From Bordetella genomosp. 7 (GTDB lineage: Bacteria > Pseudomonadota > Gammaproteobacteria > Burkholderiales > Burkholderiaceae_B): a stretch of DNA of 64,000 nucleotides. A program made the position numbers and the translations under genes. Within the stretch, counting starts at the first letter, position 1. Every line of letters starts with the position of its first letter. Below the pieces are notes generated by a model that saw only the letters and a list, made by a program, of their open reading frames with translations, did no database searches and was not told the DNA's origin. Shown piece by piece: positions 59,770-64,000 of the stretch. Location: contig NZ_NEVK01000003.1 of NCBI RefSeq assembly GCF_002261265.1, positions 186,001 to 250,000 of the forward strand, in the 5' to 3' direction.

Positions 59770-60933
59770 TCAGACACGCAGCCCCTGAAGCAGGTGGCGC
59801 GCCAGCGGTGCGCGCAGGGGCGCGGCCAGGTCCAGCGCCAGCAAGCCCAGCCCGCAGGCGTGCTCGACCGGGGCCAGGCCGGTGGCGAAAGCGCGGGGCA
59901 TCAGGTCGGTAAGGCCGGCCGTGATCCAGCGGTCGGCGCGGCGCGCCCGTCCGAATTCCGCCAGTGCGGGTTGCGGGTCGGTTGCGGGGGCGACGAGCCA
60001 GTCGGCCAATCCCTGTGCCAGGCGTGCCGCATCGCGCAACCCAAGGTTCAGTCCCTGGCCCGCCACCGGGTGCAGGGTCTGCGCTGCGTTGCCGATGGCC
60101 GCCAGCCGCCCCTGCACCAGCGTGCGGCGCGCGTTCAGCGCCAGCGGAAAAATGTGCCGCGGGGCCTGGCTGTACAGGCGTCCGAGGCGGGTGCCGAACG
60201 CCTGGTTCAGGGCCGCCGAAAAAGCGGCGTTGTCCATTTGCGCCAGCTCGGCGGCGCGGCCGGGGCTGCTGCACCACACCACCGAATACGCGCCCGCCAG
60301 CTGCGGGTGCGGCAGCAGCGCCAGCGGCCCTTCGCGGGTAAAGCGTTCCCATGCCCAACCGGCCCGGGGCAGGGCGGCCGAGGCGCTGGTGATGACCGCA
60401 TGCTGGCCGTATTCGCGGCGTATGTCATCGCCGCCGCTGCCGTCCGACTGCACCGCCACTGCGCACCGCAAGTCCGAATCGCCCTGGCGCACGACGACAG
60501 CCTGACCGTCCTGGCCAGCCACTTGGGCGGGCGGCCCGTGCAGGACGGTTACACCGCTTTCCTGCACACGTTCCAGCAACGTGGCATGCAGCTCGGCGTA
60601 CGATACCGTGCTGCCCAGCCGCTCTACCTGGAAGTCGCTGCTTTGAATCAGCGTGCTGCCCAGCCGGCCGCGTTGCGAAACATGCACCGTGCGAATGTCG
60701 GCGGCGCGTCCCGGCCAGGCCCGCAGCGATTCCAGCAGCACCCGGCTGCCGTGGTTCAGCGCCAGCACGCGCGGGTCGGCGGCGGGGGGCTGGACGGCCT
60801 TGCCGGCCGGCGCCGCGCCCGCCAGCAAGGCGATGCGCTCGGGCCGCGCGCTATGGCGGGCGAGCAGCAGCGCCAGGGTGCGGCCGACCGGGCCGGCGCC
60901 CAGGATGGCAATGTCATAGGCAGACTGGGTCAT
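59770..60933 (-). CDS. FAD-dependent monooxygenase, UbiH/UbiF/COQ6 family
   Basis: Predicted hydroxylase of ubiquinone biosynthesis, adding a ring hydroxyl using oxygen and FAD. It has 387 residues. The N-terminal FAD fold is DIAILGAGPVGRTLALLLAR, DPRVLALNHGSRVLLESL is the UbiH-type segment, and GRLAAIGNAAQTLHPVAGQG followed by LNLGLRDAARLAQGLADW is the family signature. Which ring position it hydroxylates cannot be told. The gene lies between dusB and pepP on the same strand, with the TM2 gene on the other strand inserted before pepP. Confidence 0.9.
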   Translation of the reverse strand: MTQSAYDIAILGAGPVGRTLALLLARHSARPERIALLAGAAPAGKAVQPPAADPRVLALNHGSRVLLESLRAWPGRAADIRTVHVSQRGRLGSTLIQSSDFQVERLGSTVSYAELHATLLERVQESGVTVLHGPPAQVAGQDGQAVVVRQGDSDLRCAVAVQSDGSGGDDIRREYGQHAVITSASAALPRAGWAWERFTREGPLALLPHPQLAGAYSVVWCSSPGRAAELAQMDNAAFSAALNQAFGTRLGRLYSQAPRHIFPLALNARRTLVQGRLAAIGNAAQTLHPVAGQGLNLGLRDAARLAQGLADWLVAPATDPQPALAEFGRARRADRWITAGLTDLMPRAFATGLAPVEHACGLGLLALDLAAPLRAPLARHLLQGLRV

Positions 60934-61021
60934 GCTCGAATTCTACCGTCCACTACAATCGCGGGCATTCCGATCGATAACCGCCCGGCGGCGGGCGTCA
61001 CGCCGTTCCGATATGCAATTG

Positions 61022-61465
61022 ATGTCGTCCTCGAAATCCGTTTCCCTCCGCCCGCCGCGGCGCAAGCTGGTGGTGGGACTGCTGGCGTGCCTGTTCGGCT
61101 GGCTGGGCGCGCATTGGTGGTACCTGGGGCGCCGCCATGCCTGGATGGTTACCGCCGCCGTGCTGGCCTGCCTGGCTGCGGCCACGCAATTTCCGGTCTG
61201 GTACGACAACCCGGCGTTCTTCCTGGTGTTTGTGCCCATGATCGACGGCTTTATCGAAGGCGTGGTTTTCAGCCTGATGCCGGACGAAAAATTCGACCGC
61301 CTCTACAACCCCGGCCACGGGCGCGTCACGCATACGGGCTGGGGGCCGGTGCTGGTGGCGATCATGGGCACCCTGGTAGGCGCCACGGCGGGCATTCTCG
61401 GCATCGCCATGGTGGTGGTGTACACCTGGACGGCGATGGGCTGGCTGGACGGCTACGTCTTCTGA
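61022..61465 (+). CDS. TM2-domain membrane protein
   Basis: A 147-residue membrane protein. After a short basic tail (RPPRRKLV) come paired helices joined by GWLGAHWWYLGRRHAWMVTA, which matches the TM2 pattern of two short helices with a G-x-H-x-x-YLG turn. Further hydrophobic stretches are FFLVFVPMIDGFIEGVVF and VGATAGILGIAMVVVYTW. Function of bacterial TM2 proteins is largely unknown. Starts at 61022 or 61013 are equally plausible; neither has a clear ribosome-binding site. It is convergent with pepP 32 bases away. Confidence 0.8.
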   Translation: MSSSKSVSLRPPRRKLVVGLLACLFGWLGAHWWYLGRRHAWMVTAAVLACLAAATQFPVWYDNPAFFLVFVPMIDGFIEGVVFSLMPDEKFDRLYNPGHGRVTHTGWGPVLVAIMGTLVGATAGILGIAMVVVYTWTAMGWLDGYVF

Positions 61466-61497
61466 AGGCCCGCCCGCAGCCGCCCGCGCGGTTGCAG

Positions 61498-62841
61498 TCA
61501 TTCGCGCATCAGCGCCTCGATCTCGCGTGCGTCAACGGGCACGCCGCGGGTGATCAATTCGCAGCCTTCCGCCGTGACCAGCGCATCGTCCTCAATGCGG
61601 ATGCCGATGTCCCAGAACTGCCGGGGCACATCGTCGCCGGCGCGAACATAGATGCCGGGCTCGATGGTCAGCAGCATGCCGGGCTCGAGCGTGCGCCAGG
61701 GGCGATCCTGGCCGGCTTCGGCCGCGCCGCTGCGGTAGTCGCCCGCATCGTGCACGTCAAGGCCCAGCCAGTGGCCGGTGCGATGCATGTAGTAGCGGGT
61801 ATACGCGCCCGATTCGATCACGCCGTCCAGCGACCCCTGCAGCAGACCGGCATCCAGCATGCCGCGCGCCAGCACGCGCACCGCCGCGTCGTGTGCATCG
61901 TTGAAGCTGCGCCCCGGCGCAGTGGCCTGCGCAGCCGCAAGCTGCGCCGCGGCCACCAGGTCGTACAGCTCGCATTGCGGGCCGCTGAAGCGGCCGTTGG
62001 CGGGGAACGTGCGGGTGATATCCGATGCGTAGCTGTCCACTTCGCAGCCGGCATCGATCAGCACCAGGTCGCCATCGCGCAGCTCGGTGTCGCCCGCCGC
62101 GTAGTGCAGTACGCACGCGTTGGCGCCCGCGGCCACGATGCAGGGATATGCCGGCGCCTGTGCGCCATGGCGCCGGAATTCATACAGCAGTTCGGCTTCC
62201 AGCTCATATTCGTGCTGGCCCACCCGTGCCGCGCGCATCGCGCGTGCGTGCGCGCCCGCCGAGATACGCGCCGCCCGGCGCATGGTGGCGATCTCGCCAG
62301 GCTCCTTGATCAGGCGCATCTCGGCCAGCACGGGCCGCAGATCTTGCGCGCGCGCCGGCGGCCGGCGCCGTCCGCGCCCCTGTTCCTCGGCCTGCGCCTG
62401 CCAGGCCCGCAGCATGCGCTGCGCCGGCCCGCGCGCGGCAAACGGCCAGAACAGCGTGGGCTGGTCCAGCAGCAGCTCGGGCATCAGCTTGTCGAGTTCG
62501 TCGATCGAGTAGGTTTCATCGAACCCGTAGCGCTCGCGCGCAGCCTCGGGCCCGCAGCGGTAGCCCTCCCATATTTCCTGCTCGGGGTGCCGGGGGCGGC
62601 AGAACAGGATCGCCCGGTCGACGGGCCCCGCCACCAATACCAGCCATGCTTGCGGCTCGGCGAAGCCGGTCAGGTAAAAAAAGTTGCTGTCGTGGCGGTA
62701 CGGGTATTCCGTGTCGCGATTGCGCACCGCGGCGGGCGCGGTGCCCACAACGGCCACGCCGCCGCCGGCGGCGCGCATATGGTCCAGCAAGCGGTGGCGG
62801 CGCCGCGCGTAGGGCGCAATGTCGGCAGGGGAAAGGCTCAT
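61498..62841 (-). CDS. pepP: Xaa-Pro aminopeptidase
   Basis: Dinuclear-metal (usually Mn2+) peptidase that removes N-terminal residues before proline. The 447 residues comprise an N-terminal domain (RDTEYPYRHDSNFFYLTGF) and a pita-bread catalytic domain. Metal ligands can be placed in LIDAGCEVDSYASDITRTFP (two Asp), the His in HRTGHWLGLDVHD, LLTIEPGIYV (Glu) and GIRIEDDALV (Glu). The start at 62841 (MSLSPADIAPYARRR) fits the family. It is divergent from the riboswitch-controlled exchanger gene, so a Mn-using enzyme and a manganese-sensing leader are neighbours. Confidence 0.94.
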   Translation of the reverse strand: MSLSPADIAPYARRRHRLLDHMRAAGGGVAVVGTAPAAVRNRDTEYPYRHDSNFFYLTGFAEPQAWLVLVAGPVDRAILFCRPRHPEQEIWEGYRCGPEAARERYGFDETYSIDELDKLMPELLLDQPTLFWPFAARGPAQRMLRAWQAQAEEQGRGRRRPPARAQDLRPVLAEMRLIKEPGEIATMRRAARISAGAHARAMRAARVGQHEYELEAELLYEFRRHGAQAPAYPCIVAAGANACVLHYAAGDTELRDGDLVLIDAGCEVDSYASDITRTFPANGRFSGPQCELYDLVAAAQLAAAQATAPGRSFNDAHDAAVRVLARGMLDAGLLQGSLDGVIESGAYTRYYMHRTGHWLGLDVHDAGDYRSGAAEAGQDRPWRTLEPGMLLTIEPGIYVRAGDDVPRQFWDIGIRIEDDALVTAEGCELITRGVPVDAREIEALMRE

Positions 62842-62930
62842 CGTTGGTGGCAGCCATAAGAGTCGCCCCGCCAGCCGGGGCATGGGCTACTTTACCGCGC
62901 CATGCGCCGGCGGGGCGAGCGGGCGGCTGC

Positions 62931-62936
62931 TATAAT
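62931..62936 (+). promoter_or_regulatory. -10 box for the riboswitch transcript
   Basis: Perfect TATAAT with initiation expected near 62943, a few bases before the conserved riboswitch sequence. No TTGACA-like -35 is visible at 16-18 bases, where the sequence is GC-rich. Confidence 0.55.
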
Positions 62937-62948
62937 CCGCGCCACTGT

Positions 62949-63075
62949 CATTGGGGAGTAGCCATCCTTTGAATCCCCAAAGGAGTCAGCGTCAACAGAC
63001 TTGGCGGTTTCGTACCCCATGGCGCTGACGGCACCCGCGTCGCCGCACCGGGAAGCCAGGCGAGACCTTTGGCCG
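62949..63075 (+). promoter_or_regulatory. yybP-ykoY (manganese) riboswitch
   Basis: The leader contains the conserved elements in order: TTGGGGAGTAGCC (62951-62963), GCGTCAACA (62989-62997), a variable GC-rich arm, and GCCAGGCGAGACCTTTGG (63055-63072). These match the yybP-ykoY class, which binds Mn2+ and turns on Mn exporters. CCAAAGG (62977-62983) is complementary to CCTTTGG (63066-63072), and TTGGGGA (62951-62957) to TCCCCAA (62974-62980), so mutually exclusive pairings exist that could form the switch. It lies 70 bases before the exchanger gene. Confidence 0.9.
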
Positions 63076-63145
63076 CGATGCGTACATGCCTGCCGGGCGA
63101 GCCGCATCGTCGCGCCATTGGTGTCTGCTCGTCCGGCTATGCATC

Positions 63146-64000
63146 ATGCTGCTCACCCTGTTTCTCTTTTTTCTGTCCGCGCTGGTCATTTACTTTGCCT
63201 GTGAGTATTTCGTCAACGGCATCGAATGGCTCGGCCACCGGATGAAATTGGGCGCCACCGCCACCGGCACCGTGCTGGCGGCGTTCGGCACCGCACTGCC
63301 CGAAAGCGCGGTCACCTTCATGGCCGTGGTCTTCGGCACGACTCCCGAGCAGAAAGATATCGGCGTGGGCGCCGCCATGGGCGGGCCCCTGGTGCTCGCC
63401 ACGCTTGCCTATGCCGTGGTGGGCTGGGCGCTGTGGCGGGGCGGCCGCAGCGCGGCCCGCATCAATGCCGACCAGCAGCGCCTGGCGCGCGACCAGGCCT
63501 GGTTCATGGGCGTGTTCGTGGTCAAGGTGGCATTGGGCTTGGTGGTGTTCGCCTGGAAACCCTGGCTGGGCCTGCTGTTCCTGGCGGTTTACGGCCTGTA
63601 CGTCAAGCGCGAGCTCGCCAATGACGAGGCCTGCCTGGACTGTGACGACATCGAACCCCTGAAACTGCGGCCGCGCGATCCGACGCCAACCACGGCCTGG
63701 GCGGCCGCCCAGACGGTGCTGGCGCTGGTGGTGATCGCGGGCGCCTCGCACGTGTTCGTGCGCCAGATCGAACTGCTGGGTATCGCCATGGGCGCCTCGC
63801 CGCACGTCGCCGCGTTGCTGCTCGCTCCGGTGGCTACCGAGCTGCCCGAAATCATGAACGCGCTGATCTGGGTGCGGCAGGGCAAGGAACGCCTGGCGCT
63901 GGCCAATATTTCGGGCGCCATGATGATCCAGGCCACGATCCCCAGCGCCCTGGGCATATTCCTGACCCCGTGGCTGCTCGATGGCCCGCTCGTGGCCGCA
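63146..64000 (+). CDS. CaCA-family cation exchanger (3' end outside window)
   Basis: Membrane protein of at least 285 residues, open to the right edge. Two inverted alpha-repeats of the sodium/calcium exchanger family are visible: AAFGTALPESAVTFMAVVFG early and APVATELPEIMNALIWV late, each with the conserved acidic residue after Pro. Hydrophobic helices begin at residue 3 (LTLFLFFLSALVIYFACEYF). ATG 63146 is the first good in-frame start after the riboswitch; no strong Shine-Dalgarno is seen, so occlusion by the leader is possible. Given the manganese riboswitch it probably exports Mn2+ (inference) rather than Ca2+. Confidence 0.82.
   Translation, partial: MLLTLFLFFLSALVIYFACEYFVNGIEWLGHRMKLGATATGTVLAAFGTALPESAVTFMAVVFGTTPEQKDIGVGAAMGGPLVLATLAYAVVGWALWRGGRSAARINADQQRLARDQAWFMGVFVVKVALGLVVFAWKPWLGLLFLAVYGLYVKRELANDEACLDCDDIEPLKLRPRDPTPTTAWAAAQTVLALVVIAGASHVFVRQIELLGIAMGASPHVAALLLAPVATELPEIMNALIWVRQGKERLALANISGAMMIQATIPSALGIFLTPWLLDGPLVAA

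Overview
The window is high-GC (roughly two thirds G+C by eye), densely coded DNA from a betaproteobacterium. Gene content and style (glnS-minCDE, dusB-fis-purH-ruvCA, the fused double UvrA, pdxH/purU neighbours, nar cluster with a parvulin gene) suggest the Alcaligenaceae, most likely an environmental Bordetella or an Achromobacter. The genus is an inference from memory of such genomes, not a database match.

Layout. 1-5254 (+): tail of an MmgE/PrpD-like gene, then an overlapping catabolic operon (acyl-CoA dehydrogenase, family III CoA-transferase, GntR/HutC regulator, MFS carrier, CitE-like lyase), probably for degrading an organic acid as CoA esters. 5255-5699: no gene seen. 5700-13948 (+): respiratory nitrate reductase narGHJI, a parvulin-type isomerase gene and two small genes. 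13985-19120 (-): purU, an LhgO-like FAD oxidase, a flavin reductase, pdxH, a ChaC-like cyclotransferase and an MFS carrier. 19359-24895: tcdA (+), an acyl-CoA ligase (-) divergent from an SDR (+), a repeat cluster, and pabC-like/pabB (-). 24963-30749 (-): a 1928-residue double UvrA. 30925-33368 (+): IclR regulator, KDPG aldolase and KDG kinase. 33468-33642: a 42-codon gene with its own promoter and terminator. 33881-34816: a glycosyltransferase, followed by a repeat array. 35238-39716: acidic-tailed protein (-), then EamA transporter, ettA, isochorismatase-like gene and small lipoprotein (+). 39818-43633 (-): glnS-minC-minD-minE. 43747-46118 (+): a cytochrome bd-like pair whose subunit I has lost the usual haem ligands. 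46161-48360 (-): a two-component system, divergent from an outer-membrane beta-barrel gene. 50036-51850: recQ, then the largest repeat array. 52412-58650 (-): ruvB, ruvA, ruvC, purH and fis, interrupted by two plus-strand genes. 58690-62841: dusB, a UbiH-like hydroxylase and pepP (-), with a TM2 protein (+). The window ends in a yybP-ykoY (manganese) riboswitch ahead of a truncated CaCA-family exchanger.

Most notable. (1) A 31-bp hairpin element occurs in three tandem arrays with different spacers and periods (90, 58 and 75 bp), and all three lie exactly between convergent genes. (2) The CydA homologue lacks the equivalents of His19, His186, Met393, Glu99, Glu107 and Glu445 (E. coli numbering) yet is translationally coupled to an ordinary-looking CydB. 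(3) UvrA is a tandem fusion with four ATPase sites. (4) A Mn2+ riboswitch precedes a cation exchanger. (5) The 42-residue basic protein has strong expression signals. Starts given differ from the longest reading frame where a ribosome-binding site, overlap or family alignment supports a later codon.
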